Assembly (NCBI GenBank): GCA_958439205.1
Contig: OY288189.1
Location: 3,797,001-3,861,000 of the forward strand
Direction of reading: 5' to 3'
DNA from: an uncultured Allorhizobium sp.
GTDB lineage: Bacteria > Pseudomonadota > Alphaproteobacteria > Rhizobiales > Rhizobiaceae
DNA length: 64,000 bases
This document shows, one piece after another, positions 8,656 through 17,318 of the stretch. The notes below the pieces were generated by a model that saw nothing but the letters and a program-made list of their open reading frames with translations, had not been told where the DNA came from and ran no database searches. A program made the translations under genes and the position numbers. The first letter of the stretch is position 1. Each line of letters starts with the position of its first letter.

Positions 8656-9920
8656 TCCTGATCGACGGGACCTTCCATAGCCAAGCAGAGATCGACGCTA
8701 AGGGCGAAGCCTTCCTTGCCGCAACCCGCATCGCGGACCCGCGCCTCAGCGTCGCCGTCTGCCTGCCCGAAACCATCGACTGGCTGTCCGCCTTCTTCGC
8801 TATCAAGCGGCTCGGGGCAAGCATCCTGCCGCTTCTGCCCGGCACGCCGCTGGCCACCGCCCGCAAGCTGGCCAAGGAGGCCGGCTGCCACCAGCTCTAT
8901 CACGGCGGCACGACCGCCGAATGGCTGGGCGAGCCCGACGACGAGAGTCCGCGCGGGCGGCTGTTGCAGATGAGCTCGGGCACCACGGGGGCTGCAAAAT
9001 GCGTGGCACGCGGATGGGACGATATCGAGCGGGAGCTGGAAGACTATGTCAGCTTCTTCCGTGAGCCCCAGGACATGACGCCCGTCGTCGCCTGCCCGAC
9101 CACCCATTCCTACGGGCTGATCTGCGGGCTTCTGGTCGGCTTGAAGCGCGGACGCGTGCCGCATGTGGTGAACACCGCCAATCCCAAGCATCTGATCAAG
9201 GTTTTGCACGAAACCGAGCGGCCGATCCTCTATTCCTCGCCGGCCATGCTGCACGCGCTGGCGCGGCTTTTGCCTCAGGGCGAAAAGGTGCATGCGATCA
9301 TGACCTCGGGCACGCTGTTGCCGGAGAGCTGGTTTTCCACCATCCGCGCCAAGGCCGAGCGCTTCTACCAGCAATATGGCTGCTCGGAAGCCGGCTGCGT
9401 GGCGATCAACAGCAACCTTACCCATCCCGCCGACATGGGCCGCATCCTGCCGCGCTTCACACTTGCCGAAGAGGGCAGCGCGGATACGCCGGTCGAGATC
9501 GTGCTGAATGGGATCACCAGGATCGAGACCAAGGATCTCGGCTATGTCAGAGCCGACGGCATACTGGTCTTCATCTCGCGGCTCGATGACACGGTGAATG
9601 TCTCGGGCCTCAACGTCTATCCCCGCGATGTCGAAGACCAGGCGATTGCCGTGGACGATGTCACCGATGCGGTGGCCTTCCGCGTGCCTGACAGTTTTGC
9701 CGGCGAGCGGGTGGCGCTGGTCTATTCGGCGAACCGGATGATGCCACCATCCGAGCTGCGCGAGCGGCTGATCGCCGTCCTGCAGCCGCATCAGGTGCCG
9801 ATGCATCTGGTGCAGGTGGCCGAGGTGCCGCGCCAGGCGAACGGCAAGATCAGCCGACGCGAGATCGCAAGGCGCTTTTTGGACGGAGAATTCAACGATC
9901 AGAAGGAGCGCGCCTCGTGA
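8652..9920 (+). CDS. asbC: AsbC-like aryl-AMP ligase (activates 3,4-dihydroxybenzoate)
   Basis: A 422-residue AMP-binding enzyme whose ATG overlaps the asbB stop by four bases (ATGA). The adenylate-forming P-loop MSSGTTGAAK is at residues 107-116, the QQYGCSEAG motif is mid-protein, and the C-terminal subdomain carries the acyl-ligase catalytic lysine region (RQANGKISRREI). AsbC adenylates 3,4-dihydroxybenzoate and loads it on the aryl carrier protein; here the carrier is the N-terminal part of the next gene. Substrate choice is inferred from the neighbours. Confidence 0.82.
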   Translation: MILIDGTFHSQAEIDAKGEAFLAATRIADPRLSVAVCLPETIDWLSAFFAIKRLGASILPLLPGTPLATARKLAKEAGCHQLYHGGTTAEWLGEPDDESPRGRLLQMSSGTTGAAKCVARGWDDIERELEDYVSFFREPQDMTPVVACPTTHSYGLICGLLVGLKRGRVPHVVNTANPKHLIKVLHETERPILYSSPAMLHALARLLPQGEKVHAIMTSGTLLPESWFSTIRAKAERFYQQYGCSEAGCVAINSNLTHPADMGRILPRFTLAEEGSADTPVEIVLNGITRIETKDLGYVRADGILVFISRLDDTVNVSGLNVYPRDVEDQAIAVDDVTDAVAFRVPDSFAGERVALVYSANRMMPPSELRERLIAVLQPHQVPMHLVQVAEVPRQANGKISRREIARRFLDGEFNDQKERAS

Positions 9921-11230
9921 CCCGAAGCGACATCATCGACGCCATCGCACAGGTGCTGGCCGGTCCCATGCAGCATCGGCATGTGGAGGCGTTTTCGCCG
10001 ACAGCGCGGCTCAACCAGGACCTCTATCTCGATTCCGTGCTGATCCTGCAGATCTTCCTCAATCTCGAGCTCGAACACGGGCTGATGGTCGATGATGCCG
10101 TGATCAGCCGAAAGGACGTGGTGACGGTGGCCGATCTCGCCGATCTCTTCCTGCCTGAAGACGACGCGGCACCCGCCGAACCGGAGCCTGTCGCAGAGCC
10201 GATGGCGGAATTCGAAGGCGGGGTGCATGGCGAGGAGTATTACGACATCAAGGTGCACTGCTTCGTCAGCTGCCTTTGCGATGGCTTGAAACGGCGCGGC
10301 ATCGATCACCGGCCCTTCTATTTCGGCATCTGGGATGCGCCCTTCGGGATCAGCCCGCGCCACGAACTGCTTTATCACGACGCGACCGTCAGCCATGAGC
10401 CCTTCCGCCTCTGGTTCGAGCGGCTTTACCGCGCGCCCGTGACGCCCTGGTACGACCATTCCCGCTCCAAGGACGAGAATATCGCGACCTTCCTCGATCT
10501 GCTCGAAAAGCGGACGGAAACCGAGGGCGTGATGGTGATGCTTGACCTCTTCCACCTGCCGGAGCGGGAGAACAAGTTCAACCAGAACCCCTTCCCGCAC
10601 TACCTGATGCCGGAAATGACCGAAGATCCTGTTGTCTGGTTCATCCGTGACCCCGACTATCGCTGGGAAGGGCCGATCGAGCACGCGAAGGTCTTGAACG
10701 CGATTGCCCAGCCGTCGGTCGCCGGCGGCTATCATTTCGACCGCGCCGACTTCCAGCCGGCTGCCGATGCCGATGTCGCGGCCTATCTGAATACCTGCCT
10801 GATCCGCGACCGCAACCCGCTGATCGACGCGCTCCGATTGATCCTTGCCGCCCATGTCGAGGGGCGTGACGGGCTGACGCTCTCAGACCTGACATCAGGG
10901 CTTCGCGAACTGCCGGTGCTCGCCATCCGCAAATATGCCTATGAGCACGGCTTTGCCTTCATCTGGCGGGCGGCAAAGCTGGCCAACAGCGAATTCGAGC
11001 ACTGGTGCACCGAGATCGAGGCGCTGCATCAGGAGCTGAAGAACATCCACTTTGCCGCCATGAAGCTCGCCCAGACGGGCGACCGGCGGCTGATCGAGGA
11101 TGTCACGCGCCGGCTCGACCGCGCCGACCGCTTCGAGACCTCCATCAAGACCAGGCTAGGTGCCGCCTTCGACGCCTGGAGTGCCGGTTTTCAAGACACA
11201 GCGGCTCCGCGCCTGAAGGCGCTCGGCTGA
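9917..11230 (+). CDS. Fused aryl carrier protein and AsbE-like condensing protein (AsbD-AsbE)
   Basis: This 437-residue protein starts at a GTG overlapping the asbC stop. Residues 1-75 form an acyl/aryl carrier domain with a phosphopantetheine site at LYLDSVL (Ser40). An acidic, Pro-rich linker spans about 76-97. Residues from about 100 on (YYDIKVHCFVSCLCDGLKRR, then DAPFGIS, FIRDPDYRWEGP) match the AsbE/DUF6005 family. In Bacillus, AsbD and AsbE are separate proteins: AsbE moves the dihydroxybenzoyl group from AsbD to the polyamine. Fusion would tether donor and transferase. This is recognition of family pattern, not a database hit. Confidence 0.8.
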   Translation: MTRSDIIDAIAQVLAGPMQHRHVEAFSPTARLNQDLYLDSVLILQIFLNLELEHGLMVDDAVISRKDVVTVADLADLFLPEDDAAPAEPEPVAEPMAEFEGGVHGEEYYDIKVHCFVSCLCDGLKRRGIDHRPFYFGIWDAPFGISPRHELLYHDATVSHEPFRLWFERLYRAPVTPWYDHSRSKDENIATFLDLLEKRTETEGVMVMLDLFHLPERENKFNQNPFPHYLMPEMTEDPVVWFIRDPDYRWEGPIEHAKVLNAIAQPSVAGGYHFDRADFQPAADADVAAYLNTCLIRDRNPLIDALRLILAAHVEGRDGLTLSDLTSGLRELPVLAIRKYAYEHGFAFIWRAAKLANSEFEHWCTEIEALHQELKNIHFAAMKLAQTGDRRLIEDVTRRLDRADRFETSIKTRLGAAFDAWSAGFQDTAAPRLKALG

Positions 11231-11263
11231 TCCATGACCATCTGACATCTGGGAGAAACGACC

Positions 11264-12175
11264 ATGACCATCCGACCCTTTACCCGCCGCGCGCTGATCG
11301 CCGCCGGCCTCACCCTTGCCGCCCTGCCGGCGCTGGCACTCGATGTCGAGACCTATGCCGGCAAGGTTACCGTCGAGGGCACGCCGTCGAAGGTTGCCGT
11401 CTTCGACATTGCCGCCCTTGATACGCTGCTCGCCATCGGCGTGATGCCGGCGGGCATTCCTGAGAACCTTTATCTCTCCGAACTCTCGGACCTGAAGGGC
11501 AAGGCCGAAGTGGTCGGTGACATCTTCGAGCCCAATCTCGAAGCCCTGAGCGCGCTTGCCCCTGACCTGATCATCCTCGGCGGCCGCTCCTCCGGCAAGG
11601 AAAAGGAAACGGGCAAGGTCGCGCCCTCGCTCGACATGACCATGGACGGCGTCGATGTGGTCAACCAGGCGCGGGAGCGCGCCACGACCTATGGCGCGAT
11701 CTTCGGCAAGCAGGCGGAGGCTGAGAAGACTGTCGCCGATTTCGACGCAGCGCTCGCCCGCGCCAAGGCCGCCGTGCACGGCAAGGGCAAGGGCCTGATC
11801 CTGATGACCAACGGGCCGAAGATCACCGCTTACGGGATCGATTCCCGCTTCGGCTGGGTGCATAAGGCGCTCGACCTGCCGCCGGCAGTGGATGATGTCG
11901 AGGCCGCCACCCATGGCGAGCCGGTCTCCTTCGAATTCATCGCCAAGGCCAATCCCGACTGGCTGCTGGTGCTCGACCGGGCCGCCGCCATCGGCGCCAA
12001 TGACCAGAATGCCAAGGCAACGCTCGACAACGCGCTGGTCGCCGAGACCAAGGCCTGGAAGAGCGGCCAGGTGATCTATCTGCCGTCGGCGGACTTCTAC
12101 ATCGCAGCCGGCGGATTGAAGGCCACCGAACGGGTGCTGGCCTCCATCGAGGCCGCCTTCTCCGCCAGCCAGTGA
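11264..12175 (+). CDS. Siderophore-binding periplasmic protein, CeuE/YclQ type
   Basis: A 303-residue class III solute-binding protein with a signal peptide (RRALIAAGLTLAALPALA). The opening VAVFDIAALDTLLAIGVMP is typical of the CeuE/FatB/YclQ/VctP group, which binds bis-catecholate or petrobactin-type ferric complexes. The gene follows asbDE by 33 bases, with GGGAG upstream of the ATG. It delivers the ferric siderophore to the permease pair encoded next. The group assignment independently supports a catecholate rather than hydroxamate product. Confidence 0.85.
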   Translation: MTIRPFTRRALIAAGLTLAALPALALDVETYAGKVTVEGTPSKVAVFDIAALDTLLAIGVMPAGIPENLYLSELSDLKGKAEVVGDIFEPNLEALSALAPDLIILGGRSSGKEKETGKVAPSLDMTMDGVDVVNQARERATTYGAIFGKQAEAEKTVADFDAALARAKAAVHGKGKGLILMTNGPKITAYGIDSRFGWVHKALDLPPAVDDVEAATHGEPVSFEFIAKANPDWLLVLDRAAAIGANDQNAKATLDNALVAETKAWKSGQVIYLPSADFYIAAGGLKATERVLASIEAAFSASQ

Positions 12176-13152
12176 TGTCTGCCATTGCTGACACACCACA
12201 TCGCCGCGTGATGATTGGCGCCGGGCTCTGCCTGGCGCTTCTCGTCGTCTTGAGCCTGGCCATCGGCGTGCAGGAGCTGTCGCTCTCCGGTACCGACGGG
12301 GCGATGCCCTTTGCCGATCTCATGGCCATCAGCCGGCTGCCGCGCACGCTCGCCGCCGTGCTCTGTGGCGCTGGGCTCGCCGTTGCCGGCCAGATCATGC
12401 AGACGCTGACGCGCAACCGTTTCGTCGAACCCTCGACAGCGGGCACCGCCCAGAGTGCAGCACTCGGCATCCTGATCGTGACGCTCTTTCTGCCGGCCGC
12501 AGGTTTGGGCGTGAAGGCACTGGTCGCCAGCGGCTGTGCGCTCGCTGGAACGGCGCTGTTCCTCGCCACCGCCCATCGCCTGCCGCCGGAACAGCCGCAT
12601 CTCGTGCCGCTTTTCGGCCTTGTCTATGGCGGCGTGGTCGGGGCTGCCGTCACCTATGTCGCCTGGCAGACCGATCTCCTGCAATATCTGGACATCTGGA
12701 CCAATGGCGAATTCTCCGGCGTGCTGAAGGGCCGCTACGAACTGCTGTTCGTCGCAGTCATCATCGTCGCGGCGGCGATCCTGATTGCCGACAGGCTGAC
12801 GATCATGGCGCTCGGCGAGGACCAGGCGACCAGCCTCGGCATCGACTATCGCCGGATGACGCAGATCGGGCTGGTGCTGGTCTCGGTCATGTCGGCGCTC
12901 TCGGTCGTCGTTGTCGGGCTGATCCCCTTTGTCGGCCTCGTCGTGCCCAATCTCGTCTCGCGCATCTCGGGCGACAATCTGCGCGGCACGCTGCCGCTTG
13001 TGGCACTCGGCGGCGCGATCCTCGTTCTCGCCTCCGACATCGCGGGCCGCATCATGCGCTTTCCTTACGAGATCCCCGTCGGCACCGTGATGGGCGTGAT
13101 CGGGCCGGCAGTCTTCCTCTGGTTCATCCTTCGGGAGCGGCGCGATGCGTGA
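12175..13152 (+). CDS. Iron-siderophore ABC permease (FecCD family), first subunit
   Basis: This hydrophobic protein of about 325 residues has roughly nine membrane helices and the FecCD landmarks SRLPRTLAAVLCGAGLAVAG near the start, followed by LTRNRFVEPSTAGT. FVGLVVPNLVSRISG lies near residue 260; it contains the cytoplasmic coupling loop that meets the ATPase. The ATG at 12175 shares its A with the binding-protein stop (TGATG); a GTG at 12172 is one codon earlier. Corresponds to CeuB/YclN in the petrobactin-type importers. Confidence 0.87.
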   Translation: MSAIADTPHRRVMIGAGLCLALLVVLSLAIGVQELSLSGTDGAMPFADLMAISRLPRTLAAVLCGAGLAVAGQIMQTLTRNRFVEPSTAGTAQSAALGILIVTLFLPAAGLGVKALVASGCALAGTALFLATAHRLPPEQPHLVPLFGLVYGGVVGAAVTYVAWQTDLLQYLDIWTNGEFSGVLKGRYELLFVAVIIVAAAILIADRLTIMALGEDQATSLGIDYRRMTQIGLVLVSVMSALSVVVVGLIPFVGLVVPNLVSRISGDNLRGTLPLVALGGAILVLASDIAGRIMRFPYEIPVGTVMGVIGPAVFLWFILRERRDA

Positions 13153-14089
13153 CCGGATCGTCATCGGCCTTCTTCTCTGTCTTGCGCTCTTGGCCATCAC
13201 CGCCTTCATGACGGTCAACCTGCGCGGCAATATCGCTTTTGCGATGGAGCTGCGCGGCATCCGGCTTGCCGCGCTGGTGACCGTCGCGGTTGCCATCGCG
13301 CTCTCGACCGTCACCTTCCAGACGATCACCGGCAACCGCATCCTCACACCGTCGATCATGGGCCTCGATGCGCTCTACCAGTTTGGTCAGGCGGCCCTCG
13401 TCTTTGCGCTTGGCGGGCTGGGTTATGTCTCGCTCTCGCCGCATCTGAAATTCGGCATGGAGGCATCTGCCCTGATGCTGCTCGCCATGCTGATCCTCTG
13501 GCCGGCGCTGAAAAGCCGGATGGACCTGACACTGATGTTGCTCGCCGGCGTCGTCATCGGGGGGCTCTTCCGCAGCCTCACCAATCTTCTGGCACGGCTG
13601 ATCGATCCGCAGGAATTCGCCGTGGCGCAGCGGGCGATGTATGCCAACTTCTCCGCGCCGAATACGGACTTGCTCGCCATCGCAGCACTCGTCACGATAC
13701 TCGCCGGCGGCTTCCTCTTCTCGCGGCGCCATCTGCTCGACATCGCGGCGCTGGGGCGCGACACGGCGATCGGCCTCGGTCTCGACTGGAACCTGCTAGT
13801 GCTGGTGCAGCTCATCACCGTGTCACTGCTGGTCGCCGTCTCCACCGCGCTGGTCGGCCCCGTCACCTTTTTCGGTCTGTTGATTGCCGCCCTTGCCGAA
13901 CGGCTCACATCCTCGCGCAGGCATGGCTCCGTCTTCGTGGTTGCTATGCTTCTCGGCGTGATCGTGCTGGTCGGCGGACAGACGCTATTGCAGCACGGGC
14001 TTGGCCAGGCCGGCACGCTCTCTGTTGTCGTCGACTTCCTCGGCGGCCTTGTCTTCATACTGCTTCTGTTTGCGAGGCGCACAAGATGA
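13145..14089 (+). CDS. Iron-siderophore ABC permease (FecCD family), second subunit
   Basis: 314 residues with many membrane helices. It overlaps the preceding permease by eight bases. FecCD features include MELRGIRLAALVTVAVAIAL near residue 35, GNRILTPSIMGLDALY and VGPVTFFGLLIAALAERL. It should form a heterodimer with the first permease to move the ferric siderophore through the inner membrane; it corresponds to CeuC/YclO. Confidence 0.87.
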   Translation: MRDRIVIGLLLCLALLAITAFMTVNLRGNIAFAMELRGIRLAALVTVAVAIALSTVTFQTITGNRILTPSIMGLDALYQFGQAALVFALGGLGYVSLSPHLKFGMEASALMLLAMLILWPALKSRMDLTLMLLAGVVIGGLFRSLTNLLARLIDPQEFAVAQRAMYANFSAPNTDLLAIAALVTILAGGFLFSRRHLLDIAALGRDTAIGLGLDWNLLVLVQLITVSLLVAVSTALVGPVTFFGLLIAALAERLTSSRRHGSVFVVAMLLGVIVLVGGQTLLQHGLGQAGTLSVVVDFLGGLVFILLLFARRTR

Positions 14090-14853
14090 TCGAAATCACA
14101 TCCGTCAGCCTCACTCGCGAGGGCCAGCGCGTGCTCGAGGGCATCGACCTCACCCTCCCCCGAGGTGGCCTGACGGCCCTGGTCGGCCCGAACGGTGCCG
14201 GAAAATCTACCCTGCTCTCGCTCGCCGCCCGGCTGTTGCCGCTGCAGCAGGGATCCATCACCATCGACGGACTGCCGGTCGGCTCGACGCCCGGCAAGGT
14301 TCTCGCCAAAAAGCTTGCGATTCTGAGGCAAGACTCTGGTCCACCGCCGCGCGTCACCGTGCGCGAAATGGTCGGCTTCGGCCGGTTTCCGCATAGTGGC
14401 GGACGGATGACGGCGGAGGACAAGGCGATGGTCGAGGAGGCGCTTGCCCGCTTCGAGCTCGAAGGCCTTGCCAACCGCTCGCTCGACCGGCTCTCCGGCG
14501 GTCAGCGGCAGCGGGTGATGGTGGCGATGACCTATACGCAAGGAACCGACTACATCCTGCTCGACGAGCCCTTGAACAATCTCGACATGTATCACGCCCG
14601 CCAGCTGATGCTGGAACTGCGCCGCCTCGCCGACGAGACAGGCCGCACCATCGTCATCGTGCTGCACGACATCAACCATGCATCGGCCAGCGCCGACCGC
14701 ATCATCGCGATGAAAAACGGCCGGATCGCAGCCGATGGCACGCCTGATGCCATCATGCGCTCGGACGTGCTGGAGGCGATCTACGGGTTCGCCGTCCCGG
14801 TTGTGGAGGCGGGCGGCATGCGGCTGGCGCTGCAATATGCGCGGGTGGGGTGA
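14086..14853 (+). CDS. Iron-siderophore ABC transporter ATPase
   Basis: 255 residues with a full ABC ATPase set: Walker A GPNGAGKST near residue 39, signature LSGGQRQR near 137, Walker B DYILLDEPLNNLDM, and the switch His in VLHDINHA. The start overlaps the permease stop (ATGA). It powers ferric-siderophore uptake and corresponds to CeuD/YclP. It is the last gene of the coupled run from asbA onward. Confidence 0.93.
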   Translation: MIEITSVSLTREGQRVLEGIDLTLPRGGLTALVGPNGAGKSTLLSLAARLLPLQQGSITIDGLPVGSTPGKVLAKKLAILRQDSGPPPRVTVREMVGFGRFPHSGGRMTAEDKAMVEEALARFELEGLANRSLDRLSGGQRQRVMVAMTYTQGTDYILLDEPLNNLDMYHARQLMLELRRLADETGRTIVIVLHDINHASASADRIIAMKNGRIAADGTPDAIMRSDVLEAIYGFAVPVVEAGGMRLALQYARVG

Positions 14854-14877
14854 GCGTGAAGGGGGCAGATTTGACGA

Positions 14878-14952
14878 TGGCTGGGGCGCCAGGATTCGAA
14901 CCTGGGAATGTCGGTACCAAAAACCGATGCCTTACCGCTTGGCGACGCCCCA
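14878..14952 (-). tRNA. tRNA-Gln (anticodon UUG)
   Basis: The minus strand folds as a cloverleaf: acceptor TGGGGCG/CGCCCCA, D arm GCCAAGCGGTAAGGC, anticodon stem TCGGT/ACCGA with loop TTTTGGT (anticodon TTG, read UUG), T arm CCAGG-TTCGAAT-CCTGG and an encoded 3' CCA. The 3' end faces the siderophore cluster. Confidence 0.95.
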
Positions 14953-15123
14953 ACAGGATTGCGGGGCCGCGGGCGGCGCTGCAAATCGCGGCCTGATTAT
15001 CAAAGCCTAAGCCGGGCGGCAACACCTTCACGCCGGGACTTTGCAGTTTTTCCCGGAACGATGCAGCGGGCAGGTCGTTTCTCTCACATCCCCACGAGAG
15101 AAACCCCGACGAAAGGACATCTC

Positions 15124-15684
15124 ATGCCCTCCATCACTTCCGCCCGCATCCTGATCATCGCCACCCATGGCTACGAGCGCTCCGAGTTGCGCGTGCCGCT
15201 CGAGCAGCTGACGGCCAAGGGCGCTTCGGTCAGCATCGCCTCGCTCGAAAAGGCGCCGATCAAGAGCTGGGATGCTGAAAACTGGGGCGACACCGTCGAC
15301 GTCGATCTGACCCTCGACGAGGTCAAGATCGATGATTTCGACGCGCTCGTCATTCCCGGCGGCCAGATCAATCCGGACCTGCTGCGCAAGGAACAGAAGG
15401 CCGTTGATCTGGTGAAGACCTTCATCAAGTCCGGCAAGACGGTTGCTGCTGTCTGCCATGGTCCGTGGCTGCTGATCGAGGCCGGCGCCGTCAAGGGTCG
15501 CAAGGCGACCTCGTTCTCGTCGATCAAGACCGACATGATCAATGCCGGTGCCGACTGGCGCGACGAAGCCGTGGTCACCGACCAGGGCATCATCACCTCG
15601 CGCAATCCCGATGATCTCGATGCCTTCGTCGCGAAGATCGTCGAGGAGATCGAAGAAGGCCGGCACGAGCGCCGCGCGGCCTGA
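15124..15684 (+). CDS. DJ-1/PfpI family protein (YhbO-like)
   Basis: 186 residues from ATG 15124 with AAAGGACA upstream. The fold's nucleophile elbow AAVCHGPWLL puts the reactive cysteine at residue 111, followed by the partner His. The pattern ATHGYERSELRVPLEQL and FDALVIPGGQINPDLLR is that of PfpI/YhbO proteins, which act as stress proteins, deglycase-like enzymes or proteases in the cytoplasm. It stands alone, followed by its own terminator. Confidence 0.88.
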   Translation: MPSITSARILIIATHGYERSELRVPLEQLTAKGASVSIASLEKAPIKSWDAENWGDTVDVDLTLDEVKIDDFDALVIPGGQINPDLLRKEQKAVDLVKTFIKSGKTVAAVCHGPWLLIEAGAVKGRKATSFSSIKTDMINAGADWRDEAVVTDQGIITSRNPDDLDAFVAKIVEEIEEGRHERRAA

Positions 15685-15714
15685 TCTCTCAGGCCCGATC
15701 TAGAGAACAATGCG

Positions 15715-15743
15715 AAAACCCGGCGGGCGACTGCCGGGTTTTT
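15715..15743 (+). terminator. Rho-independent terminator after the PfpI gene
   Basis: Stem CCCGGC/GCCGGG (15719-15724 and 15733-15738), extended by flanking AAA/TTT, with loop GGGCGACT and a T-run. It lies about 30 bases after the PfpI stop. Confidence 0.8.
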
Positions 15744-15779
15744 GTCATCTCCGGGCAGGCGAGCAACCGCCTGCTCGCT

Positions 15780-16106
15780 CTAGCCGGGCACGGCCGGTAT
15801 CTCCCGTTTCAGATCCGGCTCGTCGTGGATGAAGGTGAGCTGCAGGGTCGCCATGCGCTCGGCAGCCGGATCGCGGATCTCGTCCAAGCCCTCCGGCGGG
15901 TCGACGGCAATGCCGGCCTCACTGAGGACCGTGACCAGCTCGGCAAAGGCACCGGCCGGGAGCGTCAGGCGGATCGTGTTCATCAGGTTGGAATACATGC
16001 GCGTGTCGTCGATCCAGCCACCGAGGCGGTTGACGGTGTCGAAGACGAAGCTCGTTGCCGCCTTTCGCTCGACGCGCGTGACAGCCGACAGCATCACAAT
16101 GGCCAT
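15780..16106 (-). CDS. Conserved hypothetical protein, 108 residues
   Basis: I chose the ATG at 16106 because GGGAAG precedes it; upstream residues in the same frame look non-coding. The small protein (MAIVMLSAVTRVERKAATSF...) has no signal peptide, membrane helix or known catalytic motif that I can see. A pattern of a hydrophobic strand, helix and acidic tail suggests a small alpha/beta cytoplasmic protein. It faces the PfpI gene convergently and diverges from the membrane protein at 16218. Function unknown. Confidence 0.65.
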   Translation of the reverse strand: MAIVMLSAVTRVERKAATSFVFDTVNRLGGWIDDTRMYSNLMNTIRLTLPAGAFAELVTVLSEAGIAVDPPEGLDEIRDPAAERMATLQLTFIHDEPDLKREIPAVPG

Positions 16107-16217
16107 ATAAGACTTCCCTTCCCTCTGATCAGAGAGTGCAGCAGGCTGCGGTGACAAATCAAGCGTGCTGTGGAATAGGCATGCACACGCCTTCAGGCGC
16201 CAGATCAGGTCACGGAC

Positions 16218-17231
16218 ATGAAGAAGCAGAAGCAGCCACACAGGAAGACGGGACGCTATAGCGCAGGCCATGGGCAGGCGGCGAAACCTGCGGCTGGCGC
16301 TCCGGTGATTGGCTCTCGCGCTTTGGCGGCAGATGCTGCGCTTTCACCTCGGACCCTGGACGGCACGGTGCAGGGTGGGCGTGCGCGCTTCCTGGCCGGG
16401 GTGCGGACGCGAGCCTTTCAGGTCGCGTTTTTCGTCTTTCTTCTCGGCGTGGCAACGGTCGCTGCCTCCCTCGTCATTCCGCATGAATTCGCTTTCTTCG
16501 AGCTCGGTTATCTCTTCACGCTCTCCATCTACGACCTCGTGCTGGCCATGCTGGGCCTATCCGTCGCCATCGGCATGGCGGAGCGTCGAAGCGAGGTCCT
16601 GGCGATCGCGCTGGCCTTCCTCGGCGTCGTCGCGCCCATGCTTGTCTTCTTCGACCCGATCTTCCATGCGATCCTGCAGAGCCCGCTCGGCCACGAACTC
16701 TTCCTGATCGCACCCGTCGCCGTGATGCTGTCGGGTGTGGTGCTCTGGCTGCCGGCGTCTCTGCGCCGGTTTGTGGCGCCTGTGGCGGCGGTCGTGGTTG
16801 GCTTTTCGCTCTCGCTCTTCATCGGGCTTGATGATTTCGGCATCGGCATCAAGGAGTTTGCCTTCTCCGCCGTCCTCGGGGCCCTGTGGATCCTGTTGGT
16901 TCCAGGCCTGATGCTAAGGCCCTTCCGGGGTGGGTGGCTGACTATCCCTGCCCGGATCATCGGATCCTGGCTGATGGCGATCGCCGTCATCGTCACCGTC
17001 TCGCTCTATGTGCCGCTTGCCCCGGATGCGCCGCCGCTTGCCGATCCGAGCCTGCCCAACGGCGGTGTGACGCTTGACGCCCCGGCGCTGCCGCCGCTCG
17101 ATCCGGCGATCGAGGAAGGGCTGATGGAAGCGCCGGATGGTTTTGATGGGGCACCGCCAGACGGCGGCATTCCGGCACCGGAGCTCGGCGACAATCCGCT
17201 TCTGGGCGGCGGGCGCAATAACCAACCTTGA
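16218..17231 (+). CDS. Polytopic membrane protein of unknown function
   Basis: 337 residues. A basic, Lys/Gln-rich N-terminus (about 1-60) precedes about six or seven membrane helices between residues 70 and 265 (for example AFFVFLLGVATVAASLVIP and VPGLMLRPFRGGWLTI), followed by a Pro/Gly/Asp-rich tail (about 270-337). The tail would be in the periplasm or cytoplasm and is probably disordered. I recognise no family. The next gene, on the same strand, is the DUF1499 protein. Confidence 0.7.
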   Translation: MKKQKQPHRKTGRYSAGHGQAAKPAAGAPVIGSRALAADAALSPRTLDGTVQGGRARFLAGVRTRAFQVAFFVFLLGVATVAASLVIPHEFAFFELGYLFTLSIYDLVLAMLGLSVAIGMAERRSEVLAIALAFLGVVAPMLVFFDPIFHAILQSPLGHELFLIAPVAVMLSGVVLWLPASLRRFVAPVAAVVVGFSLSLFIGLDDFGIGIKEFAFSAVLGALWILLVPGLMLRPFRGGWLTIPARIIGSWLMAIAVIVTVSLYVPLAPDAPPLADPSLPNGGVTLDAPALPPLDPAIEEGLMEAPDGFDGAPPDGGIPAPELGDNPLLGGGRNNQP

Positions 17232-17318
17232 GCTTGGTCGCTCGCTTTGTCTGTCGACGCCCTTCGTGTGAGCCGTTACAAACGGGATCGAAAAGCCTCC
17301 TGATTCCGGTAGATCCGC

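Noticed and set aside
1-14952. Integrated element with tRNA attachment sites
   Set aside because: No integrase and no second copy of the tRNA-Gln tail are visible, so only a weak suggestion is kept as a finding.
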